NCBI GenBank assembly: GCA_031772625.1
Contig: CM062816.1
Location: 1,668,903,058 to 1,668,967,057, forward strand
Length of the DNA: 64,000 bases
Reading direction: 5' to 3'
DNA from: Pinus tabuliformis
Lineage: Eukaryota > Streptophyta > Pinopsida > Pinales > Pinaceae
Shown: positions 38,975 to 50,334 of the stretch, piece after piece
How the letters are laid out: every line of letters starts with the position of its first letter
How positions within the stretch are numbered: the first letter of the stretch is position 1
Notes under the pieces: model-generated
The model's input: only the letters and a program-made list of their open reading frames with translations
Database searches by the model: none
Told to the model about the DNA's origin: nothing
Made by a program: the position numbers and the translations under genes

Positions 38975-40237
38975 GATAAATCCATAATTAAGATAGATCT
39001 ATAGTGGTTTTGTTTCTCTCTCTATATAGACCATGTGTAAATTTCCATTGTTTAAAATGTATTTTTGAATAATTTATTATTATAATATTTTATATCAAAA
39101 GTTGAATGATTTGTAAATTTTCCTCTTTTTAAATAATTGTTTTACCTTTAATTACTTTTTCCTTATTATATTATTTAACATAGACATCAAAATATTTTAT
39201 TTATTAGTCGACGGTGAAAGTGAAATATAGACAAAACCAAATAAGCATAATGAGAATGTTATCCTTACTGTTTTATAATAATTTTAATTAAAACTAACAA
39301 AATATCTAGAATCATTTATGTTTTTATTATACCGGACAATGGTTTTTCATTTAAAACAATTCAAAGTTGAACACGGACAAAGATGAGAACAAGTTAGCAA
39401 TAGGAAAAGAAAAAGTAAAAAATAAGTTGAAAAAATAATCTTATAGGAAATGAATAAGCTAATTGAGTTGTATCATAAGCTTAAGAAAAAAACTTTAAAT
39501 ATTATAATTTCTAATATAAAAGAGGAGAAATATGAGAACATGTTACCAATACTTAAAAAAAAAAAAGTCACAAATTAAAAAAGTTATTTTATAAAACTAA
39601 AAAAGTTGAGAAAAATAATCAAACAAAAAGAGAGATTGATCTATGTCATGGTCCGCTGTAATCACCATAAATAAGGAATACTTAGTAAATATTTGAACTT
39701 AAAAGGGAGACATTATTCTTCCATCCCAAACTAAGTTAACAAAAGAATTTTAAAAGGTAAAAGAAACCAGAAAGAAAGGAAAACGAGCAATGATTAGAAA
39801 TAAAAAAGTTATTATTAGAGAAAGACCATAATGATGATAATAAATAAATTTTTGAGACACTTTCTATAGATTCATGAAACCATTATGTGTTTCCACAGTG
39901 TAGAGGTCATTTGCTAAGAAAACTTGGAGCATGATGAGATCCTAGATGAATTATAGAAAAAAATTATTATAGGAAAACTAATGTTTCTCTTCAAATTTAG
40001 ATTCATAAAATGGACCCTTTCAATTAGTACAATTGGATAGATATCTTATATATAGATGTTAAAAGTATTTATTTAGTAATTTGTTATTTCTCTTCTATTA
40101 CTTTTACCTTTTATAAGAAAAAAAATTAGATAAAAATGAGCACTATAATATCCTAGAACAATATATTTACACTCTAAGGAATGAAGGTAGCATCCTTTTG
40201 CTATGAAACTTTAATGGTTTAAACAGACAATTCTCTT

Positions 40238-40468
40238 AAGAAATGATTCCAACCCTCATTCTTTATGGATAGATAAAGACTTTGTTTTACCTAGTTGCCA
40301 ATATTTTTTTATTTCAACTTAAGGTGAATGAGGATATGTTGATTTTTTATTTTAAGAAATGATTCCAACCCTGATCCTTTATGGATAGATAAAGACTTTG
40401 TTTTACCTAGTTGCCAAGATTTTTTATTTCAACTTAAGGTGGATAAGGATATGTTGATTTTTTTTTAT
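40238..40468. repeat. 116-bp tandem duplication
   Basis: Copies begin AAGAAATGATTCCAACCCT at 40238 and 40354 and share GACTTTGTTTTACCTAGTTG. The pair lies about 80 bases before element D. Confidence 0.85.
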
Positions 40469-40546
40469 TTTATTTTTTAATTAAGGGCCTAGATTGATTC
40501 TCAGGGAATATTCTCAACATATGCTTATTATTAATGCTTATGAACG

Positions 40547-40551
40547 ACTAT
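40547..40551. repeat. Left target duplication of element D
   Basis: ACTAT, repeated at 48191-48195 immediately after the other LTR. Five bases is the usual gypsy target duplication length. Confidence 0.85.
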
Positions 40552-42102
40552 TGATCTGAAAATGAGATATTAGACTAATATTAAGGTATTACAGACTCAT
40601 GTGCAGGATTTTCCTATATTACTTAGTGCAACGGATCGAAAAGATTGCGAATAATATAGACAATGAAGCAGTTAGAAAAACATAACAGATACACGCATAA
40701 CACAACAAATAATCAAGGAGTTCACCCAACACTCTTGGGCTACGTCCCTAGTCCAGCATTCAGTGGTGACCTCTCTATTATGTCTTCAAGAGTAGAGTTT
40801 TTACAAATGTGAGCTTAAATTGAGTCTCAACACAATACGAATAAAACAACAGGGCTTTACTTGGATCCCCTAAGTCTTTTTCAGTACACAGACTCTCCCT
40901 CTCGCTTTTTGTCTTTGTTTTCACTTTGTCTCAGCACTGCTTGCCTCTGTCTCTATCATTCTGTGGCTTTTAAGCCATTCGACGTTGTCTGTTCGTTTCC
41001 TCTTCTGGGCTTTCTGGCTCCCGGCCTCTGTCCACTCAAATCCCCTCTGAACGTTAAACAATCATTGTTAAACATCTTCAGGGATGGTGGCCACTTGTTT
41101 TGTAATAGAAGGGACCATTGGCGTGTTAAAAATCCCAAAACAGTCGTTCTCTATTTACACTGAGAAATACACAGCAACACTGTAAAAATCTGCCAAAACG
41201 CCTTTTTCTGGACTTGAAATATTATTAATTCCGCCTTATAACTCCACCGGCTCCACCTTTATATCGTTATCACATGTCCACCGTTGATCTGTGTGATCTT
41301 TGATCCAAAGGTTGATATTCATTTCAGGCGGCTTATGCGTATAGAGATTACCCACCCAAAAAGGTGGTTTTCTCAAGCCACGTGTCGCCCAGTGGATGGG
41401 ATCGGGCAGAGCCCGTCCAATACCACTTACCGCCTAAGGCTCACCCGAAATCCCGCTCATTACGGAACTCAAAATATATATCGCTGCATGTATAAACCCT
41501 TTCAGGTCTGTTTTATCGCTCCATTCGCATTTCCTTTGTTTTTCGTTTATTTAACGAAAATGCGAAATACATTAAAAAAAACCCTTTTACCGGAACTCAA
41601 AATATATTAAATTTCATTCATAACCCTGTCGAGTCCGGCTATTGCAAGTCGCATTTATATTGGCCCCGCTCCTTTGCATTGCTCCGATGCGATGTTGCGA
41701 TGCGATATGTCGTAATCGCATAGTCCCCGGGCCTTTGGTAGGCGCTCCTTTGTATTTTGGCCGATGCAATATTGCGAGTTAACCTGGGTCATTGATCTGC
41801 ACGCTTGATCGACCGTCCTCATTGACTCGCGTTGATCATTGTCACAACTTTCATATGGTAGCCTCCGATAGCCTCCGCTTGCCATCTCCAATTGTGATAT
41901 GTCGATCAGCTCTGGATCGTTGATCGGCCAGATCTGACGGCTCCTGTGCATCGTTGTTCAAGCCTCCGATAAACTCTGTTTTCACCATTTTCGCGTGTTT
42001 TTTCTTGCCCGATAGTGTAATCCGCCTTTTGTAAAGGTTTTTCTATGCAATATTTTTTAAGTATATGAAGACTTAGATGGTTTTAGGATCCATTTTGGAT
42101 CA
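40552..42102 (-). repeat. 3' LTR of element D
   Basis: 1551 bases. Its - strand start TGATCCAAAATGG at 42102 follows the purine tract. It matches 46783-48190 closely, including AACGGATCGAAAAGATTGCG and CAGTGGTGACCTCTCTATTA. Open frames within it (for example 40861-41163) recur in the other LTR and are not genes. Confidence 0.92.
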
Positions 42103-42115
42103 CGCCTTCCCACTG
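42103..42115 (-). other. Polypurine tract of element D
   Basis: On the - strand CAGTGGGAAGGCG, directly before the 3' LTR. Element B has the closely similar CAGTGGGGAAGAG at the same place. Confidence 0.75.
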
Positions 42116-42199
42116 AAAAAGATTTTAGACCACCAAAATTTGGTTTTTAAGCATCGATCAAGTGAGGATACAGCTTCCTCACTTGTCCAATTTATATCC

Positions 42200-43400
42200 A
42201 TCATGCACTGCTTGGTTTCGAACCTTTGAGTCCAATACTGAGGTACTCAACATCCCCTCTACGTGTAGTTCTCACCTTCCTATCCAGAACTGTGTCTTCC
42301 TGCAACTCATTGAGATATTCAAGCAACAGATCATCAATAGAAGGCAACTGACTTTGCTCTTCGGGATCTTCAATCAATGAAGGTTCAAACAATCTCAATT
42401 TTTCTGCATTAACTACGGAATAGATGTGCATGTAAGCTGGCAAATCAAGGCGAAAAGCGTTTTTACCAATTTTCTCAAGTATCTTGAAAGGCCCATACCT
42501 TATTGGCTTCAACTTCTTACCTTCACCTTGCATTCTGTCTTTGGTGATGTACAGCCAGACTTGATCACCAACTTGGAAGCTATGCTTAATTTGATGCTTG
42601 TCATGCCTTGCCTTGTACTTGGCCTGGCTTCTTTCCAACTGTTCCTGTACTGCCTGGTGAATTTCTTGGATCTGTTCAATGAACTTGGTTGCTTTGTCCA
42701 CATCACTGTGTCCATCAACTGCTATGTCTTTTCCAAAGAAAAAATCCAAGGGAGACTTTGGTGTAAAACAAAAACAAGTCTCAAAAGGAGATCTTTGAGT
42801 AGAAGAGTGCTTAGTACAGTTGTAAGCATGTTGCACATAACACAAATGTTCATCCCAAATCCTAGGATGCTTGCTGCAATAGCCCTTGAGCAACTGGATC
42901 ACTGTCCTATTGACCACCTCTGTTTGGCCATCTGTTTGTGGATGAAATGTTGTGCTCTTCTTCAATCTAGTATCTATCAATTCCCATAGACTTGACCAAA
43001 ACTTCCCAACAAATCAGGAATCTTGATAAGATACAATGGAAGTGGGTAACCCAAAATGAACCTAGACATGCTGAAAGAACAACTTCGATGTTTGTTCAAC
43101 TGTAATCTGCTTGTTACAAGGTATTCAAATACACATTTTGTTGAACCTGTCCACAATAACATGACCTTTTCTATATTTTGGCAATCTCCCAACAAAGTCC
43201 ATGGAAACACTTTCCCAAGGACGAGAAGGAACTAGAGTGGAGCGTACAAGCCTAATTTTATATTACTATGCTTTCTTTTAGCACACATAGTACACCCTTT
43301 AACATATCTAGAAATTGTTTCATGCATTCTTGGCCAATAACAGAACCTTTGCAGTTGTGCAACTGTTTTACTTACACCAAAATGACCTGATATAAGAGAA
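42200..43400 (-). mobile_element. Element D integrase region
   Basis: On the - strand, the zinc-binding front end (H...H, then CTMCAKRKH) is followed by core remnants with STTFHPQTDGQTEVVNRT and then the C-terminal domain with GDQVWLYI, YGPFKILEKIG and NAEKLRLFEP. The tail RKVRTTRRGDVEYLSIGLKG resembles a chromodomain, which in chromoviruses steers insertion to particular chromatin. Fossil; broken. Confidence 0.85.
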
Positions 43401-45041
43401 GTATGTGCTTCTCGGATTATGTTAACTCTTTCAGTTTGTGGAATGCATAACTTTCCCAAATGATACAAGAGTTGGTCCTTAACATAATAATCAAATTCTT
43501 CTACTTGTTTGCCATGACTTAAAGTTGCATATACATATTTAAAATCTACATCTTGAGCATATTGTTCAATGTAGCTTTCATGCATTACTGAGTTATGCTT
43601 AAGTATAGTAGATGCATTTATGATTGGTCTGGATAACATATCTGCAACCTTATTGTGTATGCCCTTCTTATATCTGATGACAAGATGAAACTGCTGTAGA
43701 AAACCCATCCACCTATAGTGTCTTGATTGCTGCAATTTAGTTTGTGAGTGCAAATATTGAAGTGGTTGATGATCTGTATGTATAATTGTTTCTTTGCCCA
43801 TTAGGTAATGTTTCCACTTTTTCACACTCTGTACTAATTCATACAATTCTTTATCATATGTGGCATAATTAACTACTGCAGAATTAATTGTCTCAAAATG
43901 ATAGCATATGGGTTTACCGTGTTGCATCAACACTACTCCCATGGCATAGTCATTGGCATCTGTTTCAATCTCAAATGGTCGTTGAAGATCTGGCAGTGCT
44001 AGTACTGGTGTTGTACTAATTTTTTTCTTTTAAGGTGTCAAAGGCTTTCTGTTGTTTGCCTCCCCACTGAAACACCTTGTTCAATCTTGTTAAAGCATGT
44101 AAGGGAGCTGCAATCAAGGAAAAGTTAGCAATAAACTTTTTTCAATATTGTGCTGCTCCTAGGAAACTCCTAACTTCTGTAGCAGATTTGGGTTTAGGCC
44201 AGTTCACAATGACTTCAACCTTAGAGGAATCTATCTTCAATTCACCACCCCCTACAATATGACCCAAATAATTTAAAGATGTTTTGCCGAATTCACATTT
44301 TGACAACTTCACATAGAGATTTTCTCTTTTCAAAACATCTAAAGTCTGTTTTACATGCTTCAAATGTTCTTCCCATGTTTTACTGAAAACAAGAATGTCA
44401 TCTAAATATACAATTACAAAATCATCAATAAAAGGTCTGAGTACATCATTCATAACTCTCATGAAAGTGGCAGGAGCATTAGTTAAGCCAAAAGGCATAA
44501 CCAACCATTCATACAACCCTTGCTTTGTTTTGAAAGCAGTCTTCCATGCATCTTGTTCTGCTACTCTGACCTGATGATAGCCACTACGCAAGTCCAACTT
44601 GGAAAATTAAACTACTTCTTTCAGTTGATCTAATAGATCATCAATGCGAGGAAGAGGATAACGATTCTTGATCGTTATTTTATTCAGTGCTCTGTAATCA
44701 ATGTACATCCTCCACGAACCATCTTTCTTTCTCACCAACACGATTGGAGATCCGCATGGTGATGTGCTTGGTCTTATGAATCCTTTATCGAGCAGTTCCT
44801 GTACCTGCTTCTTGATCTTTGCATTCTCTAAAGTGGATAACCTGTACATTCCGATGTTAGGCAATGGAGCAACTTGTTGCAAATGAATATCATGTACTAT
44901 TTCCCTTTTGGGTGGCAGACCTTTAGGTTCTTGAAATAGAATATCATATTCTGAAACAACTTTAACTAAATCAGCTTTCTGTTTAGCATCACAGCCTTCA
45001 AATACATTTGTTTTATCAGGGTTCTTTTCTTTTAGAGCCAT
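43232..45041 (-). mobile_element. Element D reverse transcriptase and RNase H region
   Basis: Reverse transcriptase motifs on the - strand are [60 protein letters not shown] and YLDDILVFS, all typical of Ty3/gypsy. RNase H and its link follow with IHTDHQPLQYL and KKGIHNKVADMLSR. Fossil; broken. Confidence 0.92.
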
Positions 45042-45313
45042 TAGTAAAAATTGCTTGCATGAATTTACAATTCATTTCATCTTCCCTGAGATTATGAGAG
45101 AATAGTTATTTTTGAGTTTATGAGCTCTTAACATATATTATATTCCATCTTTAGTGAGTTGATACTTATTTTCAGCTCTATAGCATATGGCTTTTCTATC
45201 ATACAAGTAAGGACTTCTTAAAACAATACCACATATATCCAAGGGAATTATATCTAACTCAACCTCATCTACAAATGATGACCCAATAGCAAACCTAAGT
45301 TTACATTGTCTTG

Positions 45314-46600
45314 TCACTGTAGCTTTGCTTTATCACATACACAACCTAATGGATATGGCTTCTTGTGAGGTGTTGTTAGTAAGCCCAACTTCTTTATAAT
45401 TGTTTCAGAAATCAAGTTTACTTGTGAACCACTATCAAATAAAGTATCGATCTTTTGGTTCTTGGAAATAACTCTAATATGAAAAATCTCATGTATTTTC
45501 CTCTCATAATCTTCATTATCAATAGATTGTGCAGAATTACTTGTAGATGCTTCAGAATTTTTACCATTTATACCCGTGGCTCTGACTGTTGTTTCATCAC
45601 CTAAGTCTGACCCCAAGTCCTTCTGAATAGCAGCAACAATCTTCTTCTTCTTACCACCAAACTTCTTAGGTTTCAGCTCCAGATGTAAAGACCAGCAGTG
45701 TTCATCATCATGTCCATCCTTCTTGCAGTGAGTGCATGAAGGTTTGTCCTTCTGTACAACATTTTTCTTCCTCTCTTTCCATTTCAACTTCTTCTTTTCC
45801 TTGTTCTTGCTTGCAAAGGGTTTTGATGATCCCGCAATCTTTGGGTTCACATTCTTGCCTCTAGCCTCTAGATGTGTAGCCTGAACTGATACATCATCTA
45901 GGCTAGTGGGATTAAACATGAGAATGGTGTGCTTGAAATAGCTATGTAGACCATCTATATACTTCAAAAAAGTTTCAGGTGAGTCTAGAGAAATGCCTAG
46001 AGTTAAATCTCTTTTTCTAAATTCCTAGGTATAACTTTGTACACTTTGGCCCTTTAATTGGCGAAGAGTTTGCCAACTCATCATTGCTTGTTGCATATAA
46101 GCTAGAGGATAGAACTATTTTTTAATGGCAAAAACAAATTCATTCCAGGTAGAAAGAATTTTACCATGCTTCTTCAAATCAGCTTGTGTCCTGCCTTCCC
46201 ACCACACTAGTGCAGTTCCTCCAAGGTGAAGGCTAGCCAGCTGAATCTTTCTCCTTTCTGAATCAATGTTCTACACCCTGCAATATACATCAATCTGTCT
46301 AATCTAGTTATCTAGCTTTTCTGAATTTAATTCTCCATCATAAATTAGCAAATCAAACTTTACATCTAATTTAATCAAAGAAGTTTTCTTCTTTTTCTTT
46401 TCAGGGCTAGAAGGAGGTGATGGTGGAGGAGATGATGGAGGAGGCTCTTCCCCTTTCCCTTTTCCCTCTAGATGGGCATCTAGAGAAGGTTCCTCTGCTC
46501 CTTTGTCTTGATTGGGTGTGGAGGTGCTTTCATCTCGACCCCTCTTAAATTCTCGATACATCTCTTCCACCATGGCTAGCATGGCCATAAAGCTGTCCAT
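45314..46600 (-). mobile_element. Element D gag and protease region
   Basis: Gag shows a Pro/Ser-rich stretch near 46.4 kb and a CCHC knuckle CTHCKKDGHDDEHC near 45.7 kb in a Lys-rich setting. The aspartic protease follows with DTLFDSGSQVNLI near 45.45 kb, the D-S/T-G catalytic motif. Fossil; broken. Confidence 0.85.
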
Positions 46601-46768
46601 GAACTAAGATTTGATTCCAATAGGACTTCTCCTGCCATTCTCCTCTGAGAGTAGACTCTTCCAATCTCTGGATTAGCCTCAAAAAGTTTTCCTTCTGCTA
46701 ATTTGAGCTTTGACCTAGTTAGCATTCAAGAGTTCAACACAAGCTTGTCTAACCTTAGCAAACCTAAA

Positions 46769-46780
46769 GCTATGATACCA
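46769..46780 (-). other. Primer-binding site of element D
   Basis: On the - strand TGGTATCATAGC, one base off the usual Met-tRNA site, two bases inside the 5' LTR edge at 46783. Confidence 0.8.
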
Positions 46781-46782
46781 CT

Positions 46783-48190
46783 TGTTTTGAAAATGAGATG
46801 TTAGACAAATATTAAGGTATTACAGACTCATGTGCAGGATTTGCCTATATTACTTAGTGCAACGGATCGAAAAGATTGCGAATAATATAGACAATGAAGC
46901 AGTTAGAAAAACATAACAGATACACGCATAACACAACAAATAATCAAGGAGTTCACCCAAAACTCTTGGGCTACGTCTCCTGGTCCAACTTTCAGTGGTG
47001 ACCTCTCTATTATGTCTTCAAGAGCAGAGTTTTTACAAATGTGAGCTCAAATTGAGTCTCAACACAACAGGAATAAAACAACAGGGCTTTACTTGGATCC
47101 CCAAGTCTTTTTGAGTACACAGACTCTCCCTCTCGCTCTCTGTCTCTGTTTTCTCTCTGTCTCAGCATTGCCTGCCTCTATCTCTGTCATTCTGTGGCTT
47201 TTAAGCCATTTGGCACTGTTTGTTCGTTTCCTCTTTTGGGCTCTCTGGCTCCTGGCCTTTGTCCGCTCAAATCCCCTCTGAACGTTAAACAATCATTGTT
47301 AAACGTCTTTAGGGATGGTGGCCACCTGTTTTGTAATGGAAGGGACCATCGGCGCATTAAAAATCCCAAAACAGTCGTTCTTTGTTTACACAGAGAAATA
47401 CACAACAACACTGTAAAAATCCGCCAAAACGCCTTTTTCCGGACTTGAAATATTATTAGTTTCACCTTATAATGCCATCAGGTCCACCTTTATATTGCTA
47501 TCGCATGTCCACCATTGATCTGTGTGATATTTGATCCAACGGTTGATATTCATTTCGGGCGGCTTATGCCTACGAATATTACCCCCCCGAAAAGGAAATT
47601 TTCTTAAGCCATGTGTCGGCTAGTGGATAGGATCGGGCGGAGTGCGTCCAATACCACTTACCGCCTAAGGCCCGCCCGAAATCCCGCTCATTACATAACT
47701 AAAAATATATATCGTTGCATGTATAAACCCTTTCGGGTCTGTTTTATCGCTCCATTCACATTTCCTTTATTTTTCGTTTATTTAACAAAAATGCGAAATA
47801 CATAAAAAAAACCCTTTTACCGGATTTCAAAATATATTAAATTTCATCCATAACCCTGTTGGGTCCGGCTATCGCAAGTCGCATTTGTATTGGCCCCGCT
47901 CCTTTGTATTGCTCCGATGCAATAATTAATTAATTAATATGTATTTCTCCTTTGTATTGCTCCGCTTGCCATCTCCGATTGCCATATGTTGATCGGATCT
48001 GGCCTGTTGATCGGCCAGATCCGACGGCTCCTATGCATCATTGTTCAAGCCTCCAGTAAACTTTGTTTTCACCATTTCCGCATGTTTTTTCTTGCCCGAT
48101 AGTGTAATCCACCTTTTGTAAAGGTTTTTCTCATGTGATAGTTTTTAAGTATATGAAGACCTAGAGGGTTTTAGCATCCATTTTCGATCA
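46783..48190 (-). repeat. 5' LTR of element D
   Basis: 1408 bases, about 140 shorter than its partner, mainly near 47.93 kb where an ATTAATTAATTAAT run replaces sequence present in the other copy. The - strand start is TGATCGAAAATGG at 48190. Confidence 0.9.
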
Positions 48191-48195
48191 ACTAT
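48191..48195. repeat. Right target duplication of element D
   Basis: ACTAT, identical to 40547-40551. Confidence 0.85.
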
Positions 48196-48230
48196 AGTGT
48201 ATTACAGAGTTTGTTAGGTTGCATTGACTT

Positions 48231-48573
48231 TTAATAAATTTAAAAAATTAGATTCCTACCACGCGGCTCCCTGCCCACCAATTTCCAAAAGATTTGAGAT
48301 TATTCCAATTCTAATAAGTTCCTCCATGATAAGTTCCTCATTATTATTTATAACATTAATTTATATAGCAATTTTTTTAGCAAAATGATCCATTACGTTT
48401 AATAAATTTAAAAAATTATATTCATGTCATATGGCTCCCACCCACCAATTTCCTAGGGATTTGAGATTATTCCAATTCTAATAAGTTCCTCCATGATAAG
48501 TTTCTCATTATTATTTATAACATTCATTTATATATAAGCAAATTTTATTTAGAAAAATGGTCCATTTTACAAT
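48231..48573. repeat. 168-bp tandem duplication
   Basis: Copies start near 48231 and 48399 and share AATAAATTTAAAAAATTA, GGCTCCC, GATTTGAGATTATTCCAATT and TAAGTTCCTCCATGATAAGT. It flanks element D on the right. Confidence 0.85.
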
Positions 48574-49621
48574 AAGATGCGTAATTCCTTTTTTTTCTTA
48601 AGTTAAAGTTGACCCATAACCTTTTTATACATGGTTAATAATGTAAATGTGTGCATTAGTAAGATATTCTTCATGTTGCAATAGTTTTTTTGTTGTTATA
48701 TTTATGAATCTTTTGGATATATCAACCACATTAATATTTTTAATATGGTTGTACTAGTAGATATAAAAGACACTTAAGACTTGATCAAGAATTTTTTTTG
48801 GTACTGAGGTATTCAAACTTTGTACTTCTCAATACCTAATAACTTGCAATGTTGTAATGAAATTACCAAAGTCTAACCCAATGACTTGTATTCACAAGCT
48901 CAAAAGTAGTGTTGTGGATTGTGTGATAACTGATATCCAAATTTCCAAAAAAATAGTTAATTTTGACCTCTTAAATGAATAGGAGGTTGACAACAATTAT
49001 AATCCTTTAGCCCTAAGTCCTAAACTTTTCCATGCACAAAAGCACTATGAAAGATAATTTTTGTAATCAAACGTGCTTGTTTTTTTATAAAAGTAAATAT
49101 AATCTCTTCTTAAATGATTTAAATAGGGTTTTCAAGCTTCCAACTTAAAAGGACAATATCAAAGACCTTTATCATAATTTTATTACAACCCTTTCTAGTT
49201 CTATTACCAAGTTATCTATTGAGGTGTAATATAAAGATAATAATATAACTATCATCCCTTATTATGATAATGAATGTAAAAATGTTAGAAAAAGTATTAG
49301 GGATGCTTCTAATGAATATTTTAAGCTCAACATAATATATACATGTGAAGCCCTTATTAAAAGGAAGAAAAGAAAGTTAACTATAAAAATAGAAAGAAAG
49401 AGCAATTGTTACACCTTTCTAAATTGGATTCTAGGAAGTTTTGGAGAAAAATTGAATTCATAAAACTAAAGAAAAAAATATAACTCCCTTGAAGGAGCGG
49501 AATTATTATTGAATTTAGAAAAACTTTGGACATCATTATGAAGGAAAACCTTTAGGAGAGCTTGGAAGAGGTAAAGGTTTTAAAATAGAGGAGGAATGAC
49601 CTGTTATAGAGTTTTATGAAC

Positions 49622-49657
49622 CCAACGTTTCAGACTACCAAGTGAGTCCATCGTCAG
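49622..49657 (-). ncRNA. Candidate hammerhead ribozyme core at the PLE 3' end
   Basis: On the - strand, CTGACGA (49651-49657) is followed by GGACT, an 8-base loop, AGTCT and GAAAC. This is the conserved CUGANGA ... GAAA core with a 5-bp stem II (one G-T pair). PLEs are known to carry hammerhead motifs in their terminal repeats. The stem lacks the usual G-C closing pair and has one unpaired base. I could not find convincing stems I and III, so it may be degraded or partial. Confidence 0.5.
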
Positions 49658-49718
49658 GGGATGTGTCAATAGATATTCTAAAGATATTAATGATGTATCC
49701 ATAAGCTAAATTTCAGAG

Positions 49719-49720
<2 letters not shown>

Positions 49721-49780
<60 letters not shown>
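49721..49780. repeat. Compound TA/TG microsatellite
   Basis: A TA run followed by a TG run within the 3' region of the PLE. Confidence 0.9.
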
Positions 49781-49781
<1 letters not shown>

Positions 49782-50334
49782 ATGAAAGAAATAATGTAAG
49801 AAATATGGTCGGCCATTATCTGATTAGTTTGTTAATATTTAGATTTTTTTTAATTAGTTGGTTAATCTATTTAATTAATTATTTTTTATATTAATTAAAC
49901 AAAATAAATAATTAATTAATTAATGAAAAAATTGATTAATTAATTAATTATTATTTATTAAATTAATTGCTTTACATATTAATTTTATCTTATTTAATTA
50001 TTTTTTATTTTTTTAACTTGTTTAATTAATTGAATAATTAGCTTATTTATTTATTAATTTGTTAATTGATTTGTTAATTAATTTGTTTAAATAGTTTGTT
50101 TATTTAGGTTCCTAAATGAAATGTCTTATGTAGAATTTAAACCCTTAAAGCTTTAGCTATAATTTTAATTGTAAATTCTAGTGTTAATTTCTAATTATTT
50201 TAATTTGAGTTAATGCGACTATATGCTTAATTTTATTTTCCTATGTTACTATAATATTATAATTAATAATTTATGATTTGAGATTTTTTTAATGAGAGAG
50301 GAGGGATTAAATTATTATAAGAGATATAAGATAA

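Larger units (their letters stand above)
36044..40546. other. AT-rich region without a recognised gene
   Basis: About 4.5 kb of AT-rich DNA between the family C LTR and element D. A slightly less AT-rich part at 36820-37260 includes a G-box-like CCACGTGG at 37000-37007 but no credible ORF. A TA run is at 37953-37979. Small dispersed repeats are at 38777-38855 and 39446-39515, and a tandem pair at 40238-40468. Short open frames here show no known motif. Confidence 0.55.
40552..48190 (-). mobile_element. Element D: Ty3/gypsy (chromovirus-like) LTR retrotransposon
   Basis: The most complete LTR element here, on the - strand, 7.6 kb. It has LTRs at both ends, a Met-tRNA-type primer site, a purine tract and a 5-bp target duplication. 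Parts in order from the 5' end are gag with a CCHC knuckle, aspartic protease, reverse transcriptase, RNase H, integrase, and a C-terminal piece like a worn chromodomain (EYLSIGLKG). The order RT-RNase H-integrase defines Ty3/gypsy. The element is broken, with several breaks in gag-pol. LTR identity is about 92% over the first 500 bases by eye, so it is younger than element A; at slow conifer rates perhaps 15-20 million years (inference). Confidence 0.92.

Noticed and set aside
40861-41163. 100-codon frame, with a parallel one at 47194-47448
   Set aside because: It lies within the LTRs of element D and is duplicated only because LTRs are duplicated; no coding motif.
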